Assembly: GCF_003730135.1 (NCBI RefSeq)
Contig: NZ_RJVO01000007.1
Span: 124,001-188,000 of the forward strand
Direction of reading: 5' to 3'
DNA: 64,000 nucleotides
Origin: Stagnimonas aquatica
GTDB taxonomy: Bacteria; Pseudomonadota; Gammaproteobacteria; Nevskiales; Nevskiaceae
Shown: positions 9,422 to 17,302 of the stretch, piece after piece
How the letters are laid out: every line of letters begins with the position of its first letter
Numbering within the stretch: position 1 is the first letter of the stretch
Notes under the pieces: model-generated
Seen by the model: the letters and a program-made list of their open reading frames with translations, nothing else
Databases searched by the model: none
What the model was told of the DNA's origin: nothing
Program-made: the position numbers and the translations under genes

Positions 9422-9559
9422 CCCCTCTCCCCTCGTGGGAGAGGGTGGCCCGAAGGGTCGGGAGAGGGGGCGCGCCGCAGGCGCGTCGAGAGCCTGCGCC
9501 CAATGCGCCTGCGGCGCGCCCCCTCTCCCCTAGCCCCTCTCCCACCAGGGGAGAGGGGA
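9422..9559 (-). repeat. Palindromic intergenic repeat inside the fli operon
   Basis: The gap between fliH and fliI holds a compound palindrome. A perfect 25-bp inverted repeat lies at 9460-9484 and 9505-9529, separated by 20 bases. It is flanked by two smaller CCCTCTCCC/GGGAGAGGG hairpins at about 9422-9445 and 9534-9558. All other junctions between neighbouring fliE-K genes are overlaps or gaps under 30 bp, so this roughly 138-bp block looks like an insertion of a REP/MITE-type extragenic palindrome. It encodes no protein. Confidence 0.8.
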
Positions 9560-9591
9560 AATTGAGCGCTTTTGGCGAGACTGTTCACGAC

Positions 9592-10203
9592 CTACTCCTG
9601 GCCCAGCAGCTCGTGCGCCAGACCGGCGGCACGGGCGTCGAGGCTGGCGTTGACGGTGGCGTGCTCGCTGCTCACCCGGCAGCCGCCGGGCAGCACGTCG
9701 CCATCGGCCACCAGCGACCAGCCGGCGCCGCTGATCTCGCTGCTCAGCACCTCGGTGAGCGCGCCGTAATCCTCGGGCGCGACGTGCACGCGCAGCGCAC
9801 GCGGCACCGAGCCGAGCACGGCGGCGGCATCGCGTACCACGGCGGCGACCCGCGCCGGCTCCACCGACAGCTCCTGCTGGGCGATGCGCCGCGCCGCCTC
9901 CAGGGTCATCGCCACCAGTACCCGTTCCAGCTCGGCATCGAGCGCACCCAGCGGCGTCGCCAGGGCGTCGAGCACGGCCCGCACCCGGGCGGCCTGCGCC
10001 TCGGCGGCGGCGAGGCCGGCGGCGCGGCCCTGGATCTCGCCCAGTGCGAAGCCGCGCGCGGCAGCCTCGGCCTCCAGCTCCGCCAGCCGGGCGGCGGTGG
10101 CGGCGGGATCGGGCATCGGCGGTGGCGGCTTGGGCGCCTCGAAGCTGGGCAGCACCCAGCGGGTGGCGCGGGCACCGTGCTCGCTGGTCCAGAGCTCGGA
10201 CAT
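9592..10203 (-). CDS. fliH: Flagellar assembly protein FliH
   Basis: FliH is the negative regulator and stator of the FliI ATPase. The 203-residue protein has an Ala/Glu-rich N-terminal helical region containing spaced glycines (A-R-G-F-A-L-G-E-I-Q-G-R-A-A-G), typical of FliH GxxxG repeats, and a globular C-terminal half with V-H-V-A-P-E-D-Y and a late G-G-C-R-V segment. Its ATG overlaps the fliG stop by one base. It is separated from fliI by the palindromic repeat, which is unusual because the two are normally coupled. Confidence 0.93.
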   Translation of the reverse strand: MSELWTSEHGARATRWVLPSFEAPKPPPPMPDPAATAARLAELEAEAAARGFALGEIQGRAAGLAAAEAQAARVRAVLDALATPLGALDAELERVLVAMTLEAARRIAQQELSVEPARVAAVVRDAAAVLGSVPRALRVHVAPEDYGALTEVLSSEISGAGWSLVADGDVLPGGCRVSSEHATVNASLDARAAGLAHELLGQE

Positions 10204-11228
10204 CAGACGAAGTCCTCGCCCTTGCCGCCCAGCGCGATGCCGCCGGATTCGGCGAGACGGCGGGCGGTGGCGAGGATGTCCTTCTGCGCCACCTCGACAT
10301 CGGAAATCTTCACCGGGCCCTTGGCCTCCATGTCTTCCACCAGCATCTCGGCGGCGCGCTTGGACATGTTGCGCAGCAACTTGTCCTTCACCTTCGGATC
10401 GGCGCCGCGCAGGGCCAGCGCCAGGGTGTCGGTGCTGATCTCGCGCAGCAGGGTCTGGATGCCGCGATCATCGACGTCGGCGAGATTGTCGAACACGAAC
10501 ATCAGATCCTGGATGCGCTGGCCGAGATCCTCGTCGACGCCCTTGATGGTCTCGGTGAGCTTGGCCTCGGTGCCGGAGTCGAGCAGGTTGAGGATGGTCG
10601 CCGCCACCTTCACGCCGCCGACGCTGGAGGCCTTGATGTTGGCGGTGCCGGTGAACTGCCGCTCCATGATCTCGTCCAGCTCGCGCAGTGCCTGCGGCTG
10701 GATGCCGTCGAGCGTGGCGATGCGCAGCACCACGTCGGACTGGATGCGCTCCGGCAGGTTGACCAGCACCTCGGCCGCCTGGTCCGGGTCGAGGTAGGAC
10801 AGCACGATGGCGATGATCTGCGGATGCTCGTTGCGGATCAGCTCGGCGACCGCGCGGGTCTCCATCCACTTCAGCGCCTCCAGGCCCTTGGAGTTGCGGC
10901 CGAGCAGGATGCGGTCGATCAGGCCGCCGGCCTTGTCCTCGCCGAGCGCCTGCACCAGTACCTTGCGCACGTAGTCGTCGGCGCCGACGCCCAGCGAGGT
11001 CTGGCTTTCCAGGTTGGCGACGAAGCCCTGCAACACCGACTCCGCCTGCTCGCGGCTGACGCTGGAAAGATTCGCCATCGCCTGCCCGAGCCGCTGCACG
11101 TCCTTGGCGCCGAGATGACGCAGCACCTCGGCGGCCTCGTTCTCGCCCAGCGACAGCAGCAGGATGGCGGCGCGGTCGGTGCCCGACAGCTTGGTCTCGG
11201 CGGTGGGAGCGGAGGCGGCATCGGCCAT
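10203..11228 (-). CDS. fliG: Flagellar motor switch protein FliG
   Basis: FliG is the torque-generating rotor subunit that sits on the MS ring and contacts MotA. The 341-residue protein carries the three FliG armadillo-like domains. The E-H-P-Q motif of the middle domain is present (E-H-P-Q-I-I-A-I-V-L-S-Y-L), as is a C-terminal charged torque helix region with M-F-V-F-D-N-L. The first domain has L-L-L-S-L-G-E. Length and motifs are normal. It lies 28 bp after fliF and overlaps fliH. Confidence 0.97.
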   Translation of the reverse strand: MADAASAPTAETKLSGTDRAAILLLSLGENEAAEVLRHLGAKDVQRLGQAMANLSSVSREQAESVLQGFVANLESQTSLGVGADDYVRKVLVQALGEDKAGGLIDRILLGRNSKGLEALKWMETRAVAELIRNEHPQIIAIVLSYLDPDQAAEVLVNLPERIQSDVVLRIATLDGIQPQALRELDEIMERQFTGTANIKASSVGGVKVAATILNLLDSGTEAKLTETIKGVDEDLGQRIQDLMFVFDNLADVDDRGIQTLLREISTDTLALALRGADPKVKDKLLRNMSKRAAEMLVEDMEAKGPVKISDVEVAQKDILATARRLAESGGIALGGKGEDFV

Positions 11229-11256
11229 GGTGGGTCTCGTGAGTGGCGTTGGTTGG

Positions 11257-13008
11257 CTATTCCTGCGCGATCCAGGCGCGCATCACCTGGGCGACGCGCT
11301 TGGGGTCTTCGCGCACCGCCTGGCGGGCGCGTTCCAGACGCTGGTCGTAGACGCTGGCGGCGGGCGCGGGCAATGGCAGCTCGTCTTCGCCCTGCGCCAG
11401 CGCCGGTACGCCCTGGCCGGGCAGCGCCGCCAGCGTGCCGGGAACGCCGGCGGCAACCTCCGGCGGCGCCAGCGCCGCCAGTTGCTCGGGCGTCAGCACC
11501 TTGCGGTCAGGCCCGCCGAACAGATTGCGCATCAGCGGACGCACTACCGCGATGATCAGCACCAGCAGCACCAGCGCGCCCAGCGCCTCGCGGGCGACAT
11601 CGCGCAGCTCCGGCCGTTCCAGCAGCGGCAGTTCCGGCTCGACATAGGCCTCGGTGGGCGCGAACGGCGCGTTCTGCACGGTGACGCTGTCGCCGCGCTG
11701 GGCGTCAAAGCCCACCGCCTCCTTGACCAGCGCCTCCATGCGGCTCAGCTCCTCCGGCTTGAGCGCGCTCGGCACCATGCCGCCCTTGCCGTCCGGGCGC
11801 GGCAGGTAGTCCACCAGCACCGCCACCGATAGCCGCTGGATGCGTCCCGGCGCCTGCTTGCTGTAGCGCACGGTCTTGTCGATCTCGTAATTGCGGCTGC
11901 TGCTGCGGCTCTGCGGGCCGCTGGCCTCGACGCCACTGCCGGCGGTGGCGGCAGGCACTGGCGGCGTCGGCGCGGTGCTGGCGACGGGACTGTTGGGATC
12001 GCTGGCGGCGGGAGCTGCGGCGGCGACCGGCGGTGCGACTTCCGGCGGCTTGTTGCTGGTCGCGCCCGGCACACCGCGCGCCGCGACCGCCGCATCGCGC
12101 TCCTCGCGGGTCTGTTCGCTGCGGATCGCCTGCGGGTTCGGCTGGTACTGCTCTTCAGTCTGTTCGGCGGCGGTGAAGTCCATGTCGGCCACCACCTGGG
12201 CGCTGATCCGGCCACTGCCGGTAAGCGGCCGCAGAATCTCCTGCACCCGCCGGGTGTAGTCGTCCTCGACCCGGCGCACGTGCTCGAACTGGCTGGAGGT
12301 GAGCGCGCCGGCGCTGTCGCGGCTGTCGTCGGTGAGCAGGTCGCCGGCCTGGTCCACCACGGTCACCGCCGACGCCGGCAGCTCCGGCACGCTGGACGAC
12401 ACCACATGGACGATGCTCGCCACCTGCTGCGCGGTCAGCGTGCGGCCGGGGTGCAGCTCCACCAGCACCGAGGCGCTGGGTGTGGAGCGGCCACGGGCAA
12501 AAGCCGAGGCCTTGGGAATGGCCAGATGCACGCGCGCGCTCTTCACCGGTTGCAGGGCGCTGATGGTGCGTACCAGCTCGGTTTCCAGCGCATTCTGGTA
12601 GCGCGCGCTCTCGATGAACTGCGAGACGCCGAAGCCCTGCTCGCCACGGATCGCCTCGAAGCCAACGCCGCCGGCCTTGGGCAGCCCCTGGCCGGCCAGC
12701 TTCAGCCGCGCCGCGCGCAACTGCGCCGCCGGCACGGTGAGCGCGCCGGTATCGGGGTCGACGCGGTTCTCGATGCCGGCGGCGGTGAGTGCATCGGCCA
12801 TCAGCGCCACGTCCTGCTCCGGCAGACCGGAATACAGGGGCTGGAAGCCCGGCGCCCGCGACCACATGAACAGGCTTAGTCCAGCGGCGATTGCCGCCGC
12901 CAGACCGGTGAGCAGCAGCAGCTGGCTCAGGCCCGGGATGGCGCGGACGCGCTCGCCCAGCGAGCGCAGGTTGTCGGGTTGGTCGGGGGTGAGTACGGCG
13001 TCGCGCAT
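11257..13008 (-). CDS. fliF: Flagellar MS-ring protein FliF
   Basis: FliF forms the MS ring in the inner membrane, the base on which the rod and C ring assemble. The 583-residue protein has two transmembrane helices (about residues 28-48 and 483-500). Between them are the periplasmic ring-building motifs, including the first YscJ/FliF segment with P-L-Y-S-G-L. An Ala/Pro-rich variable region follows (about 290-350), and the cytoplasmic C-terminal tail that binds FliG ends A-W-I-A-Q-E. It sits between fliE and fliG in the canonical order. Confidence 0.98.
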   Translation of the reverse strand: MRDAVLTPDQPDNLRSLGERVRAIPGLSQLLLLTGLAAAIAAGLSLFMWSRAPGFQPLYSGLPEQDVALMADALTAAGIENRVDPDTGALTVPAAQLRAARLKLAGQGLPKAGGVGFEAIRGEQGFGVSQFIESARYQNALETELVRTISALQPVKSARVHLAIPKASAFARGRSTPSASVLVELHPGRTLTAQQVASIVHVVSSSVPELPASAVTVVDQAGDLLTDDSRDSAGALTSSQFEHVRRVEDDYTRRVQEILRPLTGSGRISAQVVADMDFTAAEQTEEQYQPNPQAIRSEQTREERDAAVAARGVPGATSNKPPEVAPPVAAAAPAASDPNSPVASTAPTPPVPAATAGSGVEASGPQSRSSSRNYEIDKTVRYSKQAPGRIQRLSVAVLVDYLPRPDGKGGMVPSALKPEELSRMEALVKEAVGFDAQRGDSVTVQNAPFAPTEAYVEPELPLLERPELRDVAREALGALVLLVLIIAVVRPLMRNLFGGPDRKVLTPEQLAALAPPEVAAGVPGTLAALPGQGVPALAQGEDELPLPAPAASVYDQRLERARQAVREDPKRVAQVMRAWIAQE

Positions 13009-13023
13009 GGCTTAGCTCGCGGC

Positions 13024-13344
13024 TCAGATCGGCATGTTCATGATGTCCTGGTAGGCGGCAACCACGCGGTTGCGCACCTCCACCGCCGCCCGGAAGTTCA
13101 CCTGCGCGCGGGCGCCGGCGATCATCACCGAGGCCAGGTCCACCGACTTGTCGCCCAGCTCGAAGCGGGTGGAGAGGTCCGCCGCCGCGTTCTGGGCGCC
13201 AGCGACGCCGTCCACCGCCTTGCCGAGGGTGTTACTAAAGTCTGCGAGCGCCTTGCCGTTATCGGTTGCAGCGGGAGCACGCGCCGAGGCCGCATTGAGT
13301 GTGCGGATCTGGGCGAGAACCTGGTTGATGCCGATGTCGTTCAT
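13024..13344 (-). CDS. fliE: Flagellar hook-basal body protein FliE
   Basis: This 106-residue rod-adaptor protein joins the MS ring to the rod. The C-terminal family signature is present: V-M-I-A-G-x-R-A-Q-V-N-F-R-A-A-V-E-V-R-N-R-V-V-A-A-Y-Q-D-I-M. It is the first gene of the minus-strand fli operon. A sigma-54-type promoter lies about 40 bp upstream of its ATG. Confidence 0.96.
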   Translation of the reverse strand: MNDIGINQVLAQIRTLNAASARAPAATDNGKALADFSNTLGKAVDGVAGAQNAAADLSTRFELGDKSVDLASVMIAGARAQVNFRAAVEVRNRVVAAYQDIMNMPI

Positions 13345-13380
13345 TGCGGGCCCTGGAGGCGCGGGTTTGAGCGGGCCTGG

Positions 13381-13396
13381 AGCAAGTCCCGGACCA
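13381..13396 (-). promoter_or_regulatory. Sigma-54 promoter of fliE operon
   Basis: Read on the minus strand, TGGTCCGGGACTTGCT matches the RpoN consensus TGGCACG-N4-TTGCW. It has GG at -24, GC at -12 and exact spacing. It ends 36 bp before the fliE ATG. This fits class II flagellar operons driven by RpoN with an FlrC/FleQ-type activator. Confidence 0.75.
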
Positions 13397-13488
13397 GACG
13401 GGGTGTCGGCTCCTTGACGGGGTTTGTGTAAGCCTTGAGGCCGGACTGATGGCGCTGGGGTCCGGCCCGAAGCGAGTGTCTGTGCTTC

Positions 13489-13608
13489 GCGCGTTCGCGC
13501 TCTGCTTTGTTCGTGCTGTTTGAGGTCTTCTTTTCGCCAATAGGCGAAAAGAAACTCTCAAACCCTGCACACCTAAACGAGCGCGAACGCGCGAACCACA
13601 GCCCAGCA
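13489..13608. repeat. Nested palindromic element upstream of rlmB
   Basis: The 327-bp space between fliE and rlmB holds the sigma-54 promoter and this nested stem-loop. The outer arms are a perfect 14-bp inverted repeat (13489-13502 with 13579-13592). Middle arms of 7 bp lie at 13518-13524 and 13557-13563. An inner perfect 11-bp stem lies at 13528-13538 and 13543-13553, with loop AATA. Its right side (13581-13608) is almost identical to the right arm of the palindrome after flgL at 21120-21147, so both belong to one repeat family. No gene is seen in the rest of the gap. Confidence 0.7.
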
Positions 13609-13671
13609 GCCGGCCAAGAGCGCACTCCAACAAGTCCAGCACCCATCAGCGCCAGCCATTAAACTGCGCAC

Positions 13672-14442
13672 ATGTCCGAAACCTATATTGGCGGCTTCCA
13701 TGCCGTCACCGCCGCTCTCGAAGACGGCGAGAAACAGCCCCGCGAAATCCTGGTCGCCGACGCCCGCCGTGACTCGCGCATGGCCGCGCTGCTGTCGCTG
13801 GCCGCGCGTCGCAAGGTCACCGTGCGCACGGTTTCCAAGGACCAGCTCGACCTCTACGCCCCCGGCTTGCGCCACCAGGGCGTGATCGCGGCGGTGCCGG
13901 CGGCTGATTTTCAGGGCGAGGACGCGCTGGAAGTGCCGGCGACGCCGGACCGGCTGGTGCTGGTGCTCGATGGCGTGCAGGACCCGCATAACCTCGGTGC
14001 CTGCCTGCGCACCGCCGAGGCGGTGGGGGTCACCGCCGTCATCATCCCCAAGGACCGCGCGGTCGGCCTCACGCCGGTGGCGCGCAAGGCCGCCGCCGGC
14101 GCCGCCGAGCGGGTACCGGTGGTGGCGGTGACCAACCTCACCCGCGCCCTGGAACGGCTCAAGGAGCTGGGCTACTGGATCACCGGCCTGGCCGGCGAGG
14201 CCGATGAGCTGCTCTACCAGGCCGACCTCACCGGGCCCACCGTGATCGTCATGGGCGGCGAAGGCGATGGCCTGCGCCGGCTCACCCGTGAAACCTGCGA
14301 CAAGCTGGTGCGCATCCCGATGGTCGGCGAGATCGAGAGCCTCAACGTCTCGGTGGCTGCTGCCGTCTGCCTGTACGAGTCCTTCCGCCAGCGTCAGGCG
14401 GCCGTCGCCAAGACCAAGAAGCCGCCCGCCCGGCGCAAATAG
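13672..14442 (+). CDS. rlmB: 23S rRNA (guanosine-2251-2'-O)-methyltransferase RlmB
   Basis: RlmB is a SPOUT-class SAM-dependent enzyme that methylates the ribose of G2251 in the peptidyl-transferase P loop. The 256-residue protein has an N-terminal substrate-binding domain and the three SPOUT motifs: L-D-G-V-Q-D-P-H-N-L-G-A (motif 1), M-G-G-E-G-D-G-L (motif 2) and I-P-M-V-G-E-I-E-S-L-N-V-S (motif 3). It stands alone between two flagellar operons. In E. coli it directly follows rnr, which here lies about 8 kb away on the other strand, beyond flgB-flgL. Confidence 0.96.
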   Translation: MSETYIGGFHAVTAALEDGEKQPREILVADARRDSRMAALLSLAARRKVTVRTVSKDQLDLYAPGLRHQGVIAAVPAADFQGEDALEVPATPDRLVLVLDGVQDPHNLGACLRTAEAVGVTAVIIPKDRAVGLTPVARKAAAGAAERVPVVAVTNLTRALERLKELGYWITGLAGEADELLYQADLTGPTVIVMGGEGDGLRRLTRETCDKLVRIPMVGEIESLNVSVAAAVCLYESFRQRQAAVAKTKKPPARRK

Positions 14443-14505
14443 GCGTTCGTCGGCGCGACCTTCAAGGTCCGCGCCGGGAAGCCGTCACCGCCGCCCGGAA
14501 ATTCC

Positions 14506-14521
14506 GGGCACGGGACTTGAA
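14506..14521 (+). promoter_or_regulatory. Sigma-54-like promoter upstream of flgB
   Basis: GGGCACGGGACTTGAA matches the RpoN -24 element (GGCACG) and TTG of the -12 element with correct spacing, but has A where the -12 C is expected. It lies 43 bp before the flgB ATG and shares the core CGGGACTTG with the fliE promoter. The -12 mismatch lowers certainty. Confidence 0.5.
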
Positions 14522-14564
14522 GGAGCCCCTCCGACCAGACCCTTTCGGCTGACGGAGGTGCCCC

Positions 14565-14960
14565 ATGTCCGACCCGCTCTTCGGCGTCCACGCCGCGGCG
14601 CTGACGCTAGGCCGTCAGCGGATGGACGTGCTCGCCAGCAACCTGGCGAACGCCGACACCCCGCATTACCAGGCCAAGGACATCGACTTCGAGCGCGCGC
14701 TCGCCGCGCAGACCGCCGTCGCCGACGCCGAGCGCCTGAGCGGCAGCGACGCCCGCCATCTGAGCACGCCCGGCGAGGGCGGCGAGGCCGAGACGGTCTG
14801 GCGGGTGCCCTTGCAGCCGTCCGCCGACGGCAACACCGTCGACGCCCAGATCGAACAGGCGCAGTTCGCCGACGCGGCCCTGCGCTACCAGGCCAGCCTG
14901 AATTTCCTCGACGGTCGGGTGCGCTCGCTGATGACCGCCATCACCGGACAATCCGCATGA
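14565..14960 (+). CDS. flgB: Flagellar basal-body rod protein FlgB
   Basis: FlgB is a proximal rod subunit. The 131-residue protein has the rod-family N-terminal motif (R-M-D-V-L-A-S-N-L-A-N-A-D-T-P-H-Y), a central spacer containing Q-P-S-A-D-G-N-T-V-D, and the C-terminal helix (A-D-A-A-L-R-Y-Q-A-S-L). A ribosome site GGAGG precedes the ATG. It is the first gene of flgBCDEFKL, and its stop overlaps the flgC ATG. Confidence 0.97.
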   Translation: MSDPLFGVHAAALTLGRQRMDVLASNLANADTPHYQAKDIDFERALAAQTAVADAERLSGSDARHLSTPGEGGEAETVWRVPLQPSADGNTVDAQIEQAQFADAALRYQASLNFLDGRVRSLMTAITGQSA

Positions 14961-15343
14961 GCCGCTTCCCGGTGTTCGATGTCGCCGGCTCGGCGCTGGC
15001 GGCGCAGTCGGTGCGCCTCAACGCCACCGCCTCCAACCTCGCCAATGCCAACAATCTGGCCGGCTCGCCGGAGGCGGTGTACCGCGCCCACGAGCCGGTG
15101 TTCCAGGCGGTGGATGGCGGTGTGCGGGTGCAGGAAGTCCGCGAGGACGCGCGCGAGCCGCAGAAGCTCTACCAGCCCGGCCATCCGCTGGCCGACTCCG
15201 AGGGATACGTCTACGCGCCCAACGTCAACGTCGTCGAGGAGATGGTCAACATGCTCTCCGCCTCGCGCAGCTACCAGAGCAACATCGAGGTGTTCAACAC
15301 CACCAAGGATCTGGCGATGCGCACCCTCACCCTGGGCAAGTAA
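14957..15343 (+). CDS. flgC: Flagellar basal-body rod protein FlgC
   Basis: FlgC is the second proximal rod subunit, 128 residues. The N-terminal heptad motif S-N-L-A-N-A-N and the C-terminal signature P-N-V-N-V-V-E-E-M-V-N-M, followed by S-R-S-Y-Q-S-N, are clear. The start is set by the ATGA overlap with flgB. Longer open frames in this register run through rlmB sequence and are not real. Confidence 0.97.
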   Translation: MSRFPVFDVAGSALAAQSVRLNATASNLANANNLAGSPEAVYRAHEPVFQAVDGGVRVQEVREDAREPQKLYQPGHPLADSEGYVYAPNVNVVEEMVNMLSASRSYQSNIEVFNTTKDLAMRTLTLGK

Positions 15344-15356
15344 GCAAAGGACTCCC

Positions 15357-16016
15357 ATGACCAGCAGCGTCGGCAGCTACGAGTCACTCGGCCTCGGCAC
15401 GGCCGTGCAGAGCAACAAGAAGAGCGAGATCGGCCAGGCCGACTTTCTCAAACTGATGACCACCCAGTTACAGGCGCAGGATCCGTTCAAGCCGATGGAT
15501 TCCAGCCAGTTCCTGGGGCAGATCGCGCAGTTTTCGCAGGTCTCCGGCCTGCAGACGCTCAACAGCGCCTTTTCCAATCTGGCCAGCAGCCTCACCGCCA
15601 ACCAGACCTTGCAGGGCGCCTCCCTGGTCGGCCGCGAGGTTCTGGTGGCCGGCAACCGACTGAGCCTGGGCAGCAGCGGCGGCGCCGGTGGCGCCATCGA
15701 GGTGCCGCAGTCCGGCTGGCTGTCGGTGAGCATTACCGACGCCAGCGGCCAGGTGGTGCGCCACATCGACTACGGCAGCCAGCCGGCCGGTCGTGGTGAC
15801 TTCGCCTGGGACGGCCTCGACGACGACGGCAATCGCCTGCCGGCGGGCAGCTACAAATTCCAGGCCCAGGTCAGCAGCGACGGCGGCGGCAGCGTTGCCG
15901 CCAGCACCTTCGTGCTCGGCCAGGTGATCGGCGTGCAGCCTTCCGGTTCCGGCCTGCAGATCGAGGTCAGCGGCCTGGGCACGCTGCCGCTCTCGCAGAT
16001 CGAACGTATCCAGTAA
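15357..16016 (+). CDS. flgD: Flagellar hook assembly (capping) protein FlgD
   Basis: FlgD caps the growing hook and directs addition of FlgE. The 219-residue protein has the N-terminal signature D-F-L-K-L-M-T-T-Q-L-Q-A-Q-D-P, with a P-M-D-S-S-Q-F segment after it, and a C-terminal FlgD Ig-like/Tudor region (G-D-F-A-W-D-G-L-D-D-D-G-N-R-L-P-A-G-S-Y). The ATG at 15357 follows an AAGGA ribosome site 13 bp after flgC. Longer frames upstream overlap flgC. Confidence 0.96.
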   Translation: MTSSVGSYESLGLGTAVQSNKKSEIGQADFLKLMTTQLQAQDPFKPMDSSQFLGQIAQFSQVSGLQTLNSAFSNLASSLTANQTLQGASLVGREVLVAGNRLSLGSSGGAGGAIEVPQSGWLSVSITDASGQVVRHIDYGSQPAGRGDFAWDGLDDDGNRLPAGSYKFQAQVSSDGGGSVAASTFVLGQVIGVQPSGSGLQIEVSGLGTLPLSQIERIQ

Positions 16017-16053
16017 ACACCGTCCCCATCCCTTTCCCCGCAGGAGGCACCTC

Positions 16054-17271
16054 ATGTCCTTCAACTTCGCGCTCAGCGGCCTCAATGCCGCTTCGTCCGA
16101 CCTCAACGTCACCGCCAACAACATTGCCAACGCCAACACCATCGGCTTCAAGAACAGCCGCGCTGAATTCGGCGACGTGTTCTCCGCCACCTCCTATGGC
16201 CTGGCGCGCACTGCCAGCGGCAACGGCACCCGCTTGCAGGACATCCGCCAGCAGTTCAAGCAGGGCAACATCAACTACACCGAGAACACCCTCGACCTCG
16301 CGGTCAGCGGCGAGGGCTTTTTCACCGTGCGCGGTGAGAAGGGTGTGGCCTACACCCGCGCTGGCGCCTTCGGGGCCAACGACGACGGCTATGTGGTGAA
16401 CAACGCCGGCCAGCGCCTGCAGGTGTTCCCGCCGCTGGTCGGTGGCGGCTTCGATACCGCCAGCCTCGGCGATCTGCGTCTGGGCACTGCCAACAGTCCG
16501 CCGAAGTCCAGCAATCTGCTGGAAGTGGTGGCCAACCTGCCGGCCAATGCCAGCGCGCCCACCGTCACGCCGTTTTCGGCCAGCGATCCCAGCAGCTACA
16601 ACCAGGGCACCTCGGTGACCCTCTACGACTCGCTGGGCACCGCGCATCCGGCCAATCTCTACTTCGTGAAGTCGGCCACCGCCGGCGCCTGGGACGTGCA
16701 CGTCACCGTTGACGGCAACGAGGTCGGCAGCGCTCAGACCGTCCAGTTCTCCGGCACCGGCGCGCTCACCTCGCCGGCCAGCGGCCAGCTGAGCCTGGCG
16801 ACGGTGACGCCGAGCAACGGTGCCACCCCGCTCAACCTGACGCTCGACGTCAAAAAGCTCACCCAGTACGGCAACAGCTTCTCGGTTTCGCGCCTCACTC
16901 AGGACGGCTACGCCGCTGGCGAGCTGACCGGCCTCAACATCAGCGACGAGGGTGTGGTCGAGGGCAGCTATTCCAACGGCCAGAAGATTCCGCTCGGCAA
17001 GGTGGCGCTGGCGATGTTCAGCAATGCCCAGGGCCTCAAGCAGCTGGGCGACACCGGCTGGGCCGAGACCATCGACTCCGGCCCGGTGCTGCTCGGCTCG
17101 GCCGGCACCGGTTCCTTCGGCCAGGTGCAGTCGGGCGCGCTGGAGGCGAGCAATGTCGACCTCACCGCCCAGCTGGTGAACATGATCACCGCGCAACGCA
17201 ACTTCCAGGCAAACGCGCAGATGATCCAGACCAGCGATTCGATCACCCAGACCATCATCAACATCCGCTAG
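16054..17271 (+). CDS. flgE: Flagellar hook protein FlgE
   Basis: FlgE is the structural subunit of the hook. The 405-residue protein begins with S-F-N-F-A-L-S-G-L-N-A-A-S-S-D-L, the hallmark of FlgE, and has A-N-A-N-T-I-G-F-K. It carries the central hook domains and closes with the rod/hook C-terminal helix V-D-L-T-A-Q-L-V-N-M-I-T-A-Q-R-N-F-Q. The length is typical of proteobacterial FlgE. A GGAGG ribosome site precedes the ATG. Confidence 0.97.
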   Translation: MSFNFALSGLNAASSDLNVTANNIANANTIGFKNSRAEFGDVFSATSYGLARTASGNGTRLQDIRQQFKQGNINYTENTLDLAVSGEGFFTVRGEKGVAYTRAGAFGANDDGYVVNNAGQRLQVFPPLVGGGFDTASLGDLRLGTANSPPKSSNLLEVVANLPANASAPTVTPFSASDPSSYNQGTSVTLYDSLGTAHPANLYFVKSATAGAWDVHVTVDGNEVGSAQTVQFSGTGALTSPASGQLSLATVTPSNGATPLNLTLDVKKLTQYGNSFSVSRLTQDGYAAGELTGLNISDEGVVEGSYSNGQKIPLGKVALAMFSNAQGLKQLGDTGWAETIDSGPVLLGSAGTGSFGQVQSGALEASNVDLTAQLVNMITAQRNFQANAQMIQTSDSITQTIINIR

Positions 17272-17302
17272 CGCGGACGCCGCGCCTGGAGTGCATTGAG
17301 CC

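Noticed and set aside
9422-9559. CRISPR-like repeat block
   Set aside because: There is only one palindromic unit without spacers of similar length and no cas genes. It fits an extragenic palindrome.
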